Part shown: piece by piece, positions 8,644 to 17,398 of the stretch
Position numbering within the stretch: the first letter of the stretch is position 1
Layout of the letters: each line of letters starts with the position of its first letter
NCBI RefSeq assembly: GCF_004684935.1
Contig: NZ_SRJD01000014.1
Location: forward strand, 1-64,000
DNA: 64,000 nt
From: Sporolactobacillus shoreae
GTDB lineage: Bacteria; Bacillota; Bacilli; Bacillales; Sporolactobacillaceae
Direction: 5' to 3'
Position numbers and translations under genes: made by a program
The notes under the pieces: generated by a model
What the model was told of the DNA's origin: nothing
Database searches by the model: none
What the model saw: only the letters and a program-made list of their open reading frames with translations

Positions 8644-9393
8644 ATGAAAGAATTTAATTATAAAGCGTTCTATGATCGAGTTGGTGTTGAGAACGGCTGG
8701 AATTTCAGCAAGGTAGTGTCTCTAACTGAGGGAAAGAGCGTAAACCTCTTTAGCCATGTTGTTGAAAAAGCCAAAGGATCTGAGATATTACTCGATATCG
8801 GCACTGGAGGCGGAGAAGCCGCATTATCTATAAGCAATTCTGTATTACTTCTGGTGGGTATCGATTGTTCCTCAGGAATGATTGCAACAGCCATGACAAA
8901 TCTGGAGAAGCAAAAGAAAGAGAACGTCCGGTTTTTGCTAATGGACGCAACACGACTTGATTTTCCAGACCAATTCTTCGATTTGGTCACGTGCAGGCAT
9001 TCCGACTTCAGTGCAAAAGAAGTGTCTCGGGTTCTGGCTCAAGATGGGATATTCTTGACGCAACAAGTAAGTGAGAATGACAAGTCGAATATCAAAGAAT
9101 TTTTTGGCAGAGGTCAAGCTTACGGAATACCACAAGGAACATTGAGGAAAAAGTACATCAAGGCATTACAAAGCGCAGGATTCAGCAACATACAAACGTT
9201 TGAGTCCAATGTGACTGAGTACTATTCCCGTCCAGAAGACTTGATTTTTTTGTTAAAGCATACACCAATTGTGCCTGATTTTGGAGAACGCAAAGAAGAT
9301 TTTAAATTTCTTGATGCGTTCATCCAAACTCATACAGCGGATAAGGGAATTGAAACAAATGCCTCAAGATTTATGCTTGTGGCACACAAATAA
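8644..9393 (+). CDS. class I SAM-dependent methyltransferase
   Basis: This is a predicted cytosolic S-adenosylmethionine-dependent methyltransferase of about 249 residues. Motif I, LLDIGTGGGEAAL (about residues 48-60), binds SAM. GIDCSSGMIATA supplies the acidic residue that contacts the ribose, and FLLMDATRLDFPDQFFDLV is the motif II/III region. The substrate cannot be predicted. Start: ATG 8644 lies 8 nt after AAGGGTGG; alternatives at 8632 (GTG) and 8638 are too near that site. The gene is monocistronic, with a long structured leader and a stem-loop after the stop. That leader suggests it is induced by some stress or antibiotic, but this is inference. Confidence 0.8.
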   Translation: MKEFNYKAFYDRVGVENGWNFSKVVSLTEGKSVNLFSHVVEKAKGSEILLDIGTGGGEAALSISNSVLLLVGIDCSSGMIATAMTNLEKQKKENVRFLLMDATRLDFPDQFFDLVTCRHSDFSAKEVSRVLAQDGIFLTQQVSENDKSNIKEFFGRGQAYGIPQGTLRKKYIKALQSAGFSNIQTFESNVTEYYSRPEDLIFLLKHTPIVPDFGERKEDFKFLDAFIQTHTADKGIETNASRFMLVAHK

Positions 9394-9412
9394 TATTTAA
9401 GACCGAATATTA

Positions 9413-9449
9413 TCAACAAGGGATGCCTTTCACGGGCATCCCTTGTTGA
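9413..9449 (+). terminator. 15-bp stem-loop after the methyltransferase
   Basis: TCAACAAGGGATGCC pairs perfectly with GGCATCCCTTGTTGA around a 7-nt loop. No T run follows on the plus strand, so it is either an atypical terminator or an mRNA-stabilising hairpin. Confidence 0.6.
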
Positions 9450-9522
9450 CTAATAGGATTAAGTTGTTCCGAAATTTTATAAACTCAGGTTGCAATGAAT
9501 AACGCCCATCTAAGCTCTGAAC

Positions 9523-9680
9523 ATCGATTTTATTTTTGTGAAAACCGATTTATTTACAGGAAGACCGATTTTTTCTCGTGAAGACCGATTTATCGGCATG
9601 AAGACCGATTTCTTCCCAGTGAAGACCGATTTATCGGCATGAAGACCGATTTCTTCCCAGTGAAGACCGATTTCCAAAGC
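9523..9680. repeat. 20-21-bp array A, eight units (core GAAGACCGATTT)
   Basis: Cores begin at about 9523, 9544, 9564, 9584, 9604, 9625, 9645 and 9666. The last units alternate two flanks (TTATCGGCA and TTCTTCCCA), giving a 41-bp higher-order repeat. Spacing varies between 20 and 21, so a reading frame is not kept and coding is unlikely. It lies between a stem-loop ending the plus-strand gene and the terminator of the minus-strand gene. Confidence 0.9.
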
Positions 9681-9688
9681 TCTTCAAA

Positions 9689-9720
9689 CAAAAAAAGACC
9701 CAGGCGCACAGCCTAAATCT
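9689..9720 (-). terminator. terminator of the aldo/keto reductase gene
   Basis: AGATTTAGGC/GCCTGGGTCT (with G-T pairs) is followed on the minus strand by seven T. Confidence 0.8.
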
Positions 9721-9736
9721 CTTTTACCTTTTCAAT

Positions 9737-10687
9737 TTATGCAAAAATTTTAGCCACGGCTTCATAGTCCGCATCGCTCAGCTGAACATCATAAGCCTTA
9801 ACATTGCTCAATAATTGTTCAGGGGTACGCGCGCCGGGGATGACCGGGCCAATTTTCGGGTTCTTGAGATACCATGCCAGAACAAGCTGCGCAACCGTTG
9901 CATCGTAGCGAGCGGCAATCGGCTTCAGCTGATCGACCTTGGCCACATTCTTTTTCAATTGATCCGGTTCATACAGTTCAATCTTCAGACGATGGTCACC
10001 TTCCTCAAAGTGAGGCAGGTTTTCCAGTGAATACCGGCCGGTCAGGAGCGCAGCGGCAAACGGTTCGTATGGTACGAAGGATATATTTTTTTCATTCAGA
10101 TAGGGAACCAGTTCGTTCGTGGCGTCCGGCTGCAATAAATTATATTGATTCTCCACGAGATCCACGTAGCCGTCTGCGTTCGCTTCTTTAACCTGCGCCA
10201 GAGAGAAGTTTGACACACCGATGGCGCGAAGTTTTCCGGCTTCTCTCAGTCGCTGCAGCGCACCGACCGCTTCGGCTTTAGGTGTCTCTTGATCTGGAAA
10301 ATGAATGTAGAAGATATCCAGATAGTCGGTTTGCAGACGTTTCAGGGCTTCATCCACGGACTTGGTCAGGAACTCCGGTGTGTTATTCAGCGTGACCGTT
10401 CCGTCTTCTGCTACCTGCTGCGCCGCCTTGGATGCCAGAACCACTTTGTCGCGGTCATTATGCTGCAGCACTTCACCGATCAGTTCTTCCGAGTGGCCGA
10501 GACCATACATATACGCCGTATCGATCATTTCAACATCATGATCAATGGCCGTTTGCACGACTTTTTTGCCTGTTTCATCATCCAGATTTGGGAACAGGTT
10601 GTATCCACCGATTTTGTTGGTTCCGAGTCCTAAAGAACGGACCCGCAGATCCGTTTTCCCGATTTGAATCTTTTTCAAAAGAATCAC
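9737..10687 (-). CDS. aldo/keto reductase
   Basis: This is an NADPH-dependent aldo/keto reductase of about 316 residues with a TIM-barrel fold, reducing aldehydes or ketones; the substrate is unknown. The catalytic tetrad is visible: Asp and Tyr in MIDTAYMYG, Lys in VVLASKAAQ, His in IFYIHFPDQ. The cofactor region is VIPGARTPEQLLSNVKA near the C-terminus, and GVSNFSLAQV is a family signature. Start: GTG 10687 lies 3 nt after GAGGAG and TTG 10678 lies 12 nt after it, so the start is unsettled. The gene lies downstream of smpB and may share its transcript. It is not part of the usual smpB-ssrA block and was probably inserted there. Confidence 0.88.
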   Translation of the reverse strand: MILLKKIQIGKTDLRVRSLGLGTNKIGGYNLFPNLDDETGKKVVQTAIDHDVEMIDTAYMYGLGHSEELIGEVLQHNDRDKVVLASKAAQQVAEDGTVTLNNTPEFLTKSVDEALKRLQTDYLDIFYIHFPDQETPKAEAVGALQRLREAGKLRAIGVSNFSLAQVKEANADGYVDLVENQYNLLQPDATNELVPYLNEKNISFVPYEPFAAALLTGRYSLENLPHFEEGDHRLKIELYEPDQLKKNVAKVDQLKPIAARYDATVAQLVLAWYLKNPKIGPVIPGARTPEQLLSNVKAYDVQLSDADYEAVAKIFA

Positions 10688-10792
10688 CAGCTCCTCTACA
10701 GATTACTTTAATCGTAAATAAACAGGACAACCCGCGTCAAAGATTCTGCCCGATCCTTGCGACGCATGGCTGTCCCATTCAGATTTAAACGC

Positions 10793-11260
10793 TCACATCT
10801 TCTGCCGGGCGCGGAAGGCTTTTGCAATTTCACGCTCCGCTGACTGTTTCTTTAGCGTTTCCCGCTTATCAAACATTTTTTTGCCTCGTCCGAGACCGAC
10901 AAGCACTTTTGCAAAGCCATTTTTCAAATAAACTTTAAGCGGAATCAGTGCGTAGCCCGGTTTATCCGCATCGGCGCCCAATCTCCTGATTTCTTTCTGA
11001 TGCATCAGCAGCTTACGCGTTCTGAGCGGTTCATGATTATACCGGTTTCCCTGTTCATACTGGCTGATATGCATATTGTAAAGATACGCTTCACCGTTCT
11101 CGATGCGGGCAAAGGCATCCTGGATATTGACTTTTCCTTTGCGGATCGACTTGATTTCCGTTCCCTGCAAAACAATTCCGGATTCCACGGTCTGTTCGAT
11201 AAAATAATCGTGATGTGCCTTGCGGTTCTGAGCAAGGACACGGCCCTCAACATTTACCAT
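10793..11260 (-). CDS. smpB: SsrA-binding protein SmpB
   Basis: SmpB binds the tRNA-like domain of tmRNA and is required for trans-translation. Start: ATG 11260 follows AGGTGG at 5-nt spacing and gives 155 residues, the usual length; the longer frame from 11287 has no ribosome site. Visible family motifs are [13 protein letters not shown], the GTEIKSIR beta-barrel strand, and the basic C-terminal tail [13 protein letters not shown], which inserts in the decoding channel. Upstream, where rnr normally abuts, a TnpB element, a small membrane gene and a HAD phosphatase now intervene. Its RNA partner is at 1106-1461. Confidence 0.97.
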   Translation of the reverse strand: MVNVEGRVLAQNRKAHHDYFIEQTVESGIVLQGTEIKSIRKGKVNIQDAFARIENGEAYLYNMHISQYEQGNRYNHEPLRTRKLLMHQKEIRRLGADADKPGYALIPLKVYLKNGFAKVLVGLGRGKKMFDKRETLKKQSAEREIAKAFRARQKM

Positions 11261-11455
11261 TTTCTCCACCTGCCTGACTGCTACCATCTAATCATTATAG
11301 GCTAAGCATACGGTGCGCCGCAAGCGCAGCCTTTTTTTAAAGGTTGCCAGTGGAGAAAACTCGTCCATTTTAATGACGAGATGAATCCGCGTCTTGGGCA
11401 ACCCCATAGAGATAAGATCACCAACCTTGTTGTGTTAAAACGAGAACATGTGTGC

Positions 11456-11461
11456 TATAAT
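11456..11461 (+). promoter_or_regulatory. extended -10 promoter of tnpB
   Basis: TGC-TATAAT is an extended -10 ending 8 bp before the Shine-Dalgarno AAGGAGG. The transcript would therefore have a very short leader. Confidence 0.5.
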
Positions 11462-11484
11462 CATCTCAGAAGGAGGTGAATCCC

Positions 11485-12642
11485 ATGGTTACGAAGGGCT
11501 TAAAATTGAGAATCTATCCCAATAAACAGCAACGCCAGCAATTGGCTCAAAACTTTGGCTGTGTGCGTTTTGTTTGGAATCAGATGCTGGCAATGCTCAA
11601 TGAGCGGCAAGAAAATAATCCCAAGGCTTCTTTTTTACACATCTATGAGCTGAACAACTTACTCCCTCAACTGAAAAAAGAACATCCATTCCTTAAGGAT
11701 GCAGAGAGTACCAGTCTCCAGATGGTCAACAAATATTTAACGGATGCTTTTATTGCTTTCTTTAAGAAGGAGAAGAAGCATCCTAAGTTCAAAGCCAAAC
11801 GATTCTTTCGGCAGAGCTATACCTCCAAGTGCGTGAATGGCAACATCCAGCCCGTCGGCCATCATGGGATTCGTCTACCGAAACTGGGGATCCTTCGCTT
11901 TAAAGCAGGACAACGGCCCCCTGAAACGATCAAACAGGTCTCCCTGAGCCGCACGCCGACAGGGAAATACTTTGCCGTCTTAACCGTGGAAGGCGAAAAC
12001 CAAGCCTTCCCCAAAACCGGCCAAACCGTCGGCTATGATTTAGGCGTAAAAGACCTGCTCGTGGGTTCGGATGTTCAAAGACAGGGCACCTGCCGTCATG
12101 ACAAGCTCTTGGCGCATAAGCTTCGCCTTTGGCAGCAAACATTAGCCCGGCGGCAACGGCTAGCGAAAAAGGCTATTGCCTGGGACCACCACCAAAAGGT
12201 GCCCGTACCCCGCACCTTGGCGGATTTTAAAAACGTAGCCAAAGCCCGCCTTCAAGTCGCTCTGATTCATGAAAAAATAGCGAACCAGCGGGCGGACAAG
12301 CTCCATAAATTGACGACCCAACTCGTGAAAACGTATGACCGGATCGCCCTGGAGAACTTGAAAACTAAAAATTTGCTTCGGAATCATACCCTCGCCCGGG
12401 CGATCGCCAACCAAGCGTGGGGCGAGCTCCGGCGGCAGCTCACCTATAAGTGTGCGTGGTACGGCAAAGAGCTCAAGCTTGTGAATCCGTACAAAACGTC
12501 ACAGATCTGTTCCACGTGCGGGCATGACGATGGAAAGAAAGTCCTGGCTATCCGGGAATGGACGTGCCCGCAATGCGGCACGCACCACGACCGAGATGTC
12601 AACGCAGCGATCAATATCAAGCAGCTCGCTTTTGGCCGTTAA
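11485..12642 (+). CDS. tnpB: TnpB RNA-guided endonuclease (IS605 OrfB family)
   Basis: TnpB is an RNA-guided DNA nuclease of IS200/IS605 elements and the ancestor of Cas12. Start: ATG 11485, 8 nt after AAGGAGG, gives 385 residues, a full-length protein. The N-terminal part has KLRIYPNKQQ and the VWNQML helix. The split RuvC nuclease is intact: Asp in GYDLGVKDLLVGSD, Glu in IALENLKTKNLL, Asp in HDRDVNAAINI. A zinc ribbon with CSTCG and CPQCG lies between the second and third parts. It is therefore probably active. Without tnpA nearby it cannot move itself but could cut DNA using an omega RNA made from its 3' end. Confidence 0.93.
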   Translation: MVTKGLKLRIYPNKQQRQQLAQNFGCVRFVWNQMLAMLNERQENNPKASFLHIYELNNLLPQLKKEHPFLKDAESTSLQMVNKYLTDAFIAFFKKEKKHPKFKAKRFFRQSYTSKCVNGNIQPVGHHGIRLPKLGILRFKAGQRPPETIKQVSLSRTPTGKYFAVLTVEGENQAFPKTGQTVGYDLGVKDLLVGSDVQRQGTCRHDKLLAHKLRLWQQTLARRQRLAKKAIAWDHHQKVPVPRTLADFKNVAKARLQVALIHEKIANQRADKLHKLTTQLVKTYDRIALENLKTKNLLRNHTLARAIANQAWGELRRQLTYKCAWYGKELKLVNPYKTSQICSTCGHDDGKKVLAIREWTCPQCGTHHDRDVNAAINIKQLAFGR

Positions 12643-12765
12643 GCAGTGAGCCGGCGGGTTCGGGACGAACCATGGTAAAAAGCAGTGGCCTCTACTTCAG
12701 CATTTTCGAAGCAAGTGAGCTGTGTTCCCAGAAGCTTGGCTATTCATAGCCGAGTAGTTCACCTT
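12600..12765 (+). ncRNA. candidate omega (reRNA) guide scaffold
   Basis: TnpB guide RNAs are transcribed from the 3' end of tnpB through the right end of the element, with the guide starting at the element boundary. Here the region after the RuvC-III codons contains short stems and ends with the hairpin at 12735-12754 and GTAGTTCAC. The guide would begin around 12762. Position and hairpin are seen; function is inferred from the family. Confidence 0.4.
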
Positions 12766-12769
12766 CACC

Positions 12770-12943
12770 CTATCTTTTTTTGGGAACTAGGTCAAGTATA
12801 AACAGGATGAAAACAAAAACGAGAGAAGCGAGCAGCATGTTCAGCAAAGATTTATGTGTACCCGGGGTCACCATCGTATACCATATCCACTGGATCACAA
12901 AGCTGGCAGCAAAAAAAATCAGATACCTCAATGTTTTTTTCAA
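12770..12943 (-). CDS. small two-helix membrane protein
   Basis: This is a 57-residue frame starting with TTG at 12943, preceded by AGGGG at about 10-nt spacing. The sequence begins MKKTLRYLIFFAASFVIQWI and ends DLVPKKR. Two hydrophobic segments (about 5-22 and 34-53) flank a short polar loop VTPGTHKS. The lysines at both ends suggest both termini are inside. It lies 51 bp downstream of the HAD phosphatase on the same strand and probably shares its transcript. Its stop codon lies within a few bases of the right end of the TnpB element, so the element landed at its 3' edge. The function is unknown. Confidence 0.6.
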   Translation of the reverse strand: MKKTLRYLIFFAASFVIQWIWYTMVTPGTHKSLLNMLLASLVFVFILFILDLVPKKR

Positions 12944-12994
12944 GTCAAATCATCCCCTATCAGATGAATCCCCGAGCTCTGGCCGCTTCAGGCC

Positions 12995-13840
12995 TTACTT
13001 TCTGTTCAGTTCCTCATAAATAGCATGTGCCACACCGTCTTCATTACAGTTCAGCGTCACCCGGTCACATTTGCTTTTGATCACATCATCGGCATTACCC
13101 ATTGCGACTGAGACACCGGATACTTCGAACATGGAGAGGTCGTTATAATTATCGCCGATTGACATGACATCGCTGAGCGGTATGTCAAGGTAGCTAGCAA
13201 GTTGATAAAGTGCATTGCCTTTCGATACATTCTGAGCCATGATTTCAAAATTCCCCACACCGCTGGTCACAATACTATAGCGATGTTTCGCTTCATAAAA
13301 ACTGCGCGCTTTCTGAAGTTTCGCATCATCATAGGAACAAATGATGATTTTAAAAATTTCGGACCCTCTAGCCTTGATTTCATGCCAGTCGCTGAAGAAT
13401 CGATAAAAATCATCACGGGTAGCCCCCTGAAACCCTACCGAGCGGTCCTCGTGAATGTGCAAGCGTTTGAGTTCCTCATGCAGCCAGTCTGTTCCATCTT
13501 CAGGGACATAGATATGATGTTCTGAATAGACGCCGATATAATACTTTTGTTCCACCAAATGAGCGACAATGTCCAGAGCTTCTGGACGATCAAGGGAAGC
13601 CGCGCCCAGCAATTTGCCATCAATGGTATGGATCGTCGCCCCATTCGTTCCGATGATATGCGTTTCCATATCAATTTCACGCATTAGATTTTTAATATCA
13701 AAAAAAGCACGTCCTGAAGCAATGGCTAGTGTGACACCCTTTGATCTTGCAAAACGTAGCGCTTTCAAATTGTCCCAACTGATCGTTCGCTGATTGTTTA
13801 ATAATGTCCCATCCATATCCATAGCCAAAAGTTTCATCAT
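12995..13840 (-). CDS. Cof-type HAD-IIB phosphatase
   Basis: This is a haloacid-dehalogenase-family sugar or nucleotide phosphatase of 281 residues (Cof/YwpJ-like). Start: ATG 13840, 6 nt after AGGAGG. The catalytic nucleophile motif is LLAMDMDGTLLNN at the N-terminus. Motif II is TLAIASGRA. The IIB cap lies in the middle. Near the C-terminus GDNYNDLSMFEVSGVSVAMGNA carries the magnesium-binding aspartates. The substrate is unknown. The gene lies between rnr and smpB, where closely related genomes normally have nothing, so it is part of the inserted block. Confidence 0.88.
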   Translation of the reverse strand: MMKLLAMDMDGTLLNNQRTISWDNLKALRFARSKGVTLAIASGRAFFDIKNLMREIDMETHIIGTNGATIHTIDGKLLGAASLDRPEALDIVAHLVEQKYYIGVYSEHHIYVPEDGTDWLHEELKRLHIHEDRSVGFQGATRDDFYRFFSDWHEIKARGSEIFKIIICSYDDAKLQKARSFYEAKHRYSIVTSGVGNFEIMAQNVSKGNALYQLASYLDIPLSDVMSIGDNYNDLSMFEVSGVSVAMGNADDVIKSKCDRVTLNCNEDGVAHAIYEELNRK

Positions 13841-14020
13841 TGAGGGCCTCCTGGTCATCTATCGTTTGTTCCATCATTCCGAAGCTTCCACTACTCCCGG
13901 ATCGCTAATAGAACACTTCGCGATTTATGCGCTTCCATCTCCTTTCATTATAACAAATCTTTACTTTGGGTACCTCCACAAGACCAAAAATTTATCATAC
14001 ACAAGCGAGTTTTGACACGC

Positions 14021-14049
14021 AAAAAAAAAGAGAATCGCATCGGATTCTC
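14021..14049 (-). terminator. terminator of rnr
   Basis: GAGAATC/GATTCTC (14030-14049) is followed on the minus strand by nine T. Confidence 0.9.
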
Positions 14050-14062
14050 CTTTGATCATGTT

Positions 14063-16405
14063 TTATTTGCTTCTGCCTTTACTTTTGAAATGCGGCCTGT
14101 TCTTGACACCGGAATTCCGGTTACCGCCACCATTACTGTTCTGATAAGACTTTCGATGGTCCGGTCGTCCGGCGGAAGGCTTGTCGCCAAACCGCTTTTT
14201 CTTTCCGTCATCCGGGGCTTTTCCCTGAATGATGGTCGGACGTGATTTGTGCACTCTCGGTTTCTGCGGCTTCATGCCGACAACTTCGAAATCAACGGCG
14301 TGCTCTTCCATGTTGACGTCAAGCACCTTCACCTGTATCTCATCGCCGATTCTATACAGATGACCTGTCCGTTCGCCGATCAGCGCCATATTTTCTTCGC
14401 TGTAGCGATAGTAATCATCTGTCAGATAGCTGATGTGCACCAGACCCTCAATCGTATTCGGAAGTTCAACAAAGAGTCCGAAGTTCGTGACGCCGCTGAT
14501 GACACCGTCGAAGGTCTGCCCGACTTTATCCTGCATAAATTCAGCTTTTTTCAGATCGTCCGTATCACGTTCCGCTTCCACCGCGCGCTGCTCGCTGGCA
14601 GATGTGCTTTTAGCAATTTCCGGAAGCTGTGCTTTCCAAAAAGCCTGCGTTTTGCCGTCCGTATGCCCATCAAACAAATACTTGCGAATCAGCCTGTGGA
14701 CGGTAAGGTCCGGGTAGCGGCGGATCGGCGAGGTGAAGTGGGTATAGTATTCGGTTGAAAGCCCGAAGTGTCCGAGGCATTTATCGTCATACTTCGCTTT
14801 TGCCATCGACCGAAGCATTACCGTGCTGATGACAGCTTCTTCCGGCTGTCCCTTGACCTTTTCCAGCAGAGACTGGAGTGTACGGGGATGGACGTGCTCC
14901 GGCGAGTCTTTCAGTACATAACCGAAATTCACCGCAAAATCAAAGAACTTCTGAAGTTTCTCCGGATTGGGTTCCTCGTGGACACGATAGAGGAACGGCA
15001 GCTGACGTTTTTCAAAGTGTTCCGCGATCGTTTCATTGGCCGCGAGCATGAAGGATTCAATCAGCCGCTCCGCTTCCGTCCGCTCGCGGATGACCACGTC
15101 GGTCGGTTTACCTTCCTCATCGACAATGATTTTTGCTTCGGTGAAGTCGAAGTCAATCGCGCCGCGATCCTGTCGGTGCTTCTCGAGTACCTTCGCAAGC
15201 TCAGCCATCAGGTCAAAGAAAGGAATCAGATCATGATAGCGTTCGAGCACTTCCTCATCTTCGCGCTTCAGAATCTTTCTGACATTGTTGTACGTCATAC
15301 GCTCCGTCGTGCGGATCACACTCGGGAAAATGTCGTGGGCGACCACAATGCCCTGAGGATCGATCTCCATCTCGCAGCTGATTGCCAGTCGATCGACCTG
15401 AGGATTCAGACTGCAGATGCCGTTCGAGAGCCGGTGCGGAATCATTGGAATCACACGGTCGACAAGATAGGCACTCGTGCCCCGCTCGTACGCTTCCGCG
15501 TCAAGAGCTGAACCCTCTGTCACATAGTAACTGACATCGGCGATATGTACGCCCAATTTATAATTTCCATTTTCAAGCTTAGCCACGGTCACTGCGTCAT
15601 CAAGGTCCTTGGAATCTTCCCCGTCGATCGTCACAATCGTTTCGTCACGCAGATCACGCCGGCCGGCACGGTCCTTATCCGAGATCTCTTCCGGAATCGC
15701 TTCCGCTTCCGACATCACTTCCGGAGGGTATTCAAGCGGCAGGCCATGCTTATAAATGATCGACAGAATATCAACCCCGGGATCATTCTTGTGGCCGAGA
15801 ATCTGGGTGACCATGCCCTCGGCATTTTTACGCCCTTCAGGGTATTTCGTGATTTCAGCGACGACCTTATGTCCTTCCATGGCGCCGTGTTCCGCATTCT
15901 CGGGAATAAAAATATCCCCATTAATCCGGTTATCGTCGGGTATAACAAAACCGAAGTGCTTGCCCGCGTTGAACGTGCCGACGACCTGCTTGATTGCCCG
16001 TTCCAGAATCCGGATGACTGTACCCTCAGCCCGATCCCCGCGGTCGGAGGTTTTATAGGAAACGCGGACAACAACGGTATCCCCATTCATCGCTCCGGCC
16101 AAATCATTTGGTCCGACGAAGACATCGTCCATCTTCTCGTCTTCTGGAATGATAAAAGCGAATCCCTTGGCGTGGCTCTGCACGCGGCCTTTCATCAGAT
16201 TCATTTTTTCCGGCAATCCGTACCGGTCCGAGCGGGTTTTAATCACCAGACCCTGCTCGGTCATTTCGTTCAGTATTTTTACAAATTCAGTAAATCCTTC
16301 CGAATCACTGACGCTGAAAGCTTCTTCTAATTCCTCCAGTGTCATCGGCCGGTATGTTTCTTCCCGCATATAATCCAGAATTTTTGAAATGCGTTCTTCC
16401 GCCAT
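14063..16405 (-). CDS. rnr: ribonuclease R
   Basis: This is a processive 3'-5' exoribonuclease that degrades structured RNA, including defective messages released by tmRNA. Start: ATG 16405, 7 nt after GGGAGG, gives 780 residues. Domains in order: N-terminal helix-turn-helix; two cold-shock-like OB domains (around [14 protein letters not shown] and [16 protein letters not shown]); the RNB catalytic domain with the acidic cluster [14 protein letters not shown]; an S1 domain ([15 protein letters not shown]); and a lysine/arginine-rich tail. It follows the carboxylesterase gene after 19 bp and belongs to the conserved secG-est-rnr-smpB-ssrA set. Confidence 0.96.
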   Translation of the reverse strand: MAEERISKILDYMREETYRPMTLEELEEAFSVSDSEGFTEFVKILNEMTEQGLVIKTRSDRYGLPEKMNLMKGRVQSHAKGFAFIIPEDEKMDDVFVGPNDLAGAMNGDTVVVRVSYKTSDRGDRAEGTVIRILERAIKQVVGTFNAGKHFGFVIPDDNRINGDIFIPENAEHGAMEGHKVVAEITKYPEGRKNAEGMVTQILGHKNDPGVDILSIIYKHGLPLEYPPEVMSEAEAIPEEISDKDRAGRRDLRDETIVTIDGEDSKDLDDAVTVAKLENGNYKLGVHIADVSYYVTEGSALDAEAYERGTSAYLVDRVIPMIPHRLSNGICSLNPQVDRLAISCEMEIDPQGIVVAHDIFPSVIRTTERMTYNNVRKILKREDEEVLERYHDLIPFFDLMAELAKVLEKHRQDRGAIDFDFTEAKIIVDEEGKPTDVVIRERTEAERLIESFMLAANETIAEHFEKRQLPFLYRVHEEPNPEKLQKFFDFAVNFGYVLKDSPEHVHPRTLQSLLEKVKGQPEEAVISTVMLRSMAKAKYDDKCLGHFGLSTEYYTHFTSPIRRYPDLTVHRLIRKYLFDGHTDGKTQAFWKAQLPEIAKSTSASEQRAVEAERDTDDLKKAEFMQDKVGQTFDGVISGVTNFGLFVELPNTIEGLVHISYLTDDYYRYSEENMALIGERTGHLYRIGDEIQVKVLDVNMEEHAVDFEVVGMKPQKPRVHKSRPTIIQGKAPDDGKKKRFGDKPSAGRPDHRKSYQNSNGGGNRNSGVKNRPHFKSKGRSK

Positions 16406-16424
16406 ATATAAACCTCCCTGTCCT

Positions 16425-17177
16425 TTAGGAAACAGACCAATCCAGGCTTTCAAGAAACGCATAAATATCCTCGTGCAGCTGCGCTTTCTCTGTTCCCAAC
16501 GTAATTACGTGAGTGGACTGCCCGTACCACTTGAGCTGTCTGATTTTCGATTGTATTTCATGATAGATAATATCGGCGCTGTCCGGATTGATCATTTCAT
16601 CAAGGGCAGCCTGAACAATAAACGCCGGGGCTGTAACACGGTGAAGATTCGAACGTACTTCACGGATCAGGACGCCGATCGCCGACAGAAGTTCGGGCAT
16701 TTTTTCGCTCACAGCCGCCATTTCGGTATCAATCTGCGACCGGGGTTCCTCCTGATACATCTTATAATTCCGTGCATACCCGATGGCTCCGGCATAAAGT
16801 CTGCTTTCATTGCTGGTATCCGCCGGCGCGCACATTGGAACGATACCTCTTACAGGAAAAGTGTAGCCACATTTAAGGGAAAATACTCCGCCAATTGAAA
16901 GGCCGCAGACCGCAATTTCCCTGAAACCGGAATTTTCCAGAAACTGATAAGCCTCCTGCACATCCCACCACCAGTCATCCGGCGTCGTTTTAACCAGTTC
17001 TTCCGGCGGAACGCCGTGCCCGGAGTAATGCGGTCCGTAGCAAGTATAACCCCGCTTATTCAGGAACCTGCCAATCTGGCGGACATCCGCGGAATTTCCG
17101 GTGAACCCATGAAGCAGTAAAACGGCCCGCTTTCCCCCTTCAAACAGAAATGGCCTGGGCGGCCTGATTTTCGCCAT
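16425..17177 (-). CDS. carboxylesterase (Est30-like)
   Basis: This is an alpha/beta-hydrolase carboxylesterase of 250 residues, close in form to Geobacillus Est30 and B. subtilis YvaK, acting on short-chain esters. Start: ATG 17177, 7 nt after [20 protein letters not shown] provides the oxyanion-hole HGF. The nucleophile elbow is CGLSIGGV. The acid is expected in [10 protein letters not shown], and the catalytic His in [11 protein letters not shown]. It sits between secG and rnr, its conserved position, and has its own promoter (-35 TAGACC, 17 bp, -10 TATAAT). Confidence 0.92.
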   Translation of the reverse strand: MAKIRPPRPFLFEGGKRAVLLLHGFTGNSADVRQIGRFLNKRGYTCYGPHYSGHGVPPEELVKTTPDDWWWDVQEAYQFLENSGFREIAVCGLSIGGVFSLKCGYTFPVRGIVPMCAPADTSNESRLYAGAIGYARNYKMYQEEPRSQIDTEMAAVSEKMPELLSAIGVLIREVRSNLHRVTAPAFIVQAALDEMINPDSADIIYHEIQSKIRQLKWYGQSTHVITLGTEKAQLHEDIYAFLESLDWSVS

Positions 17178-17262
17178 AGAAGGACCTCCCTTTGCATCCC
17201 CTGTCTCCTGACGGACAGCGTGTAAGGAGGGGATTCGCCGCTTTCTGCCATTATCTGTTTCC

Positions 17263-17291
17263 ATTATACGCCATCCGAGCGTTCAGGTCTA
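17263..17291 (-). promoter_or_regulatory. sigma-A-type promoter of the carboxylesterase gene
   Basis: On the minus strand, TAGACC (17291-17286), a 17-bp spacer and TATAAT (17268-17263). The hexamers are good, and the position just after the secG terminator fits. Confidence 0.6.
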
Positions 17292-17339
17292 AAACCGGCC
17301 GGAAAATCATGGAACGCAGTCCGCATTTAATCATGAATG

Positions 17340-17381
17340 ACAAAAACCGGAGCGGCAGCCTCGATGGCCGTCTTTCCGGTT
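17340..17381 (-). terminator. terminator of secG
   Basis: AACCGGA/TCCGGTT with an inner GGCC-containing stem is followed on the minus strand by TTTTT, 18 bp after the secG stop. Confidence 0.7.
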
Positions 17382-17398
17382 GGATGCATCTTATTCGG

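Larger units (their letters stand above)
11341..12765 (+). mobile_element. IS200/IS605-type element carrying only TnpB
   Basis: This consists of a tnpB gene flanked by a left hairpin region (GGTTGCC/GGCAACC with inner CTCGTC/GACGAG, 11341-11402) and a right-end hairpin CTTGGCTA-TTCA-TAGCCGAG (12735-12754) followed by GTAGTTCAC. No TnpA (Y1 transposase) gene is present, so it is a non-autonomous or domesticated copy. Boundaries are estimates. Confidence 0.6.

Noticed and set aside
9523-9680. CRISPR array
   Set aside because: Cores recur every 20-21 bp with no unique spacers of normal length, no leader and no cas genes; it is a tandem array.
11312-11337. Plus-strand terminator (TGCGC/GCGCA followed by T run)
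   Set aside because: No plus-strand gene ends here; it may be chance or part of the left flank of the TnpB element, so it was not annotated.
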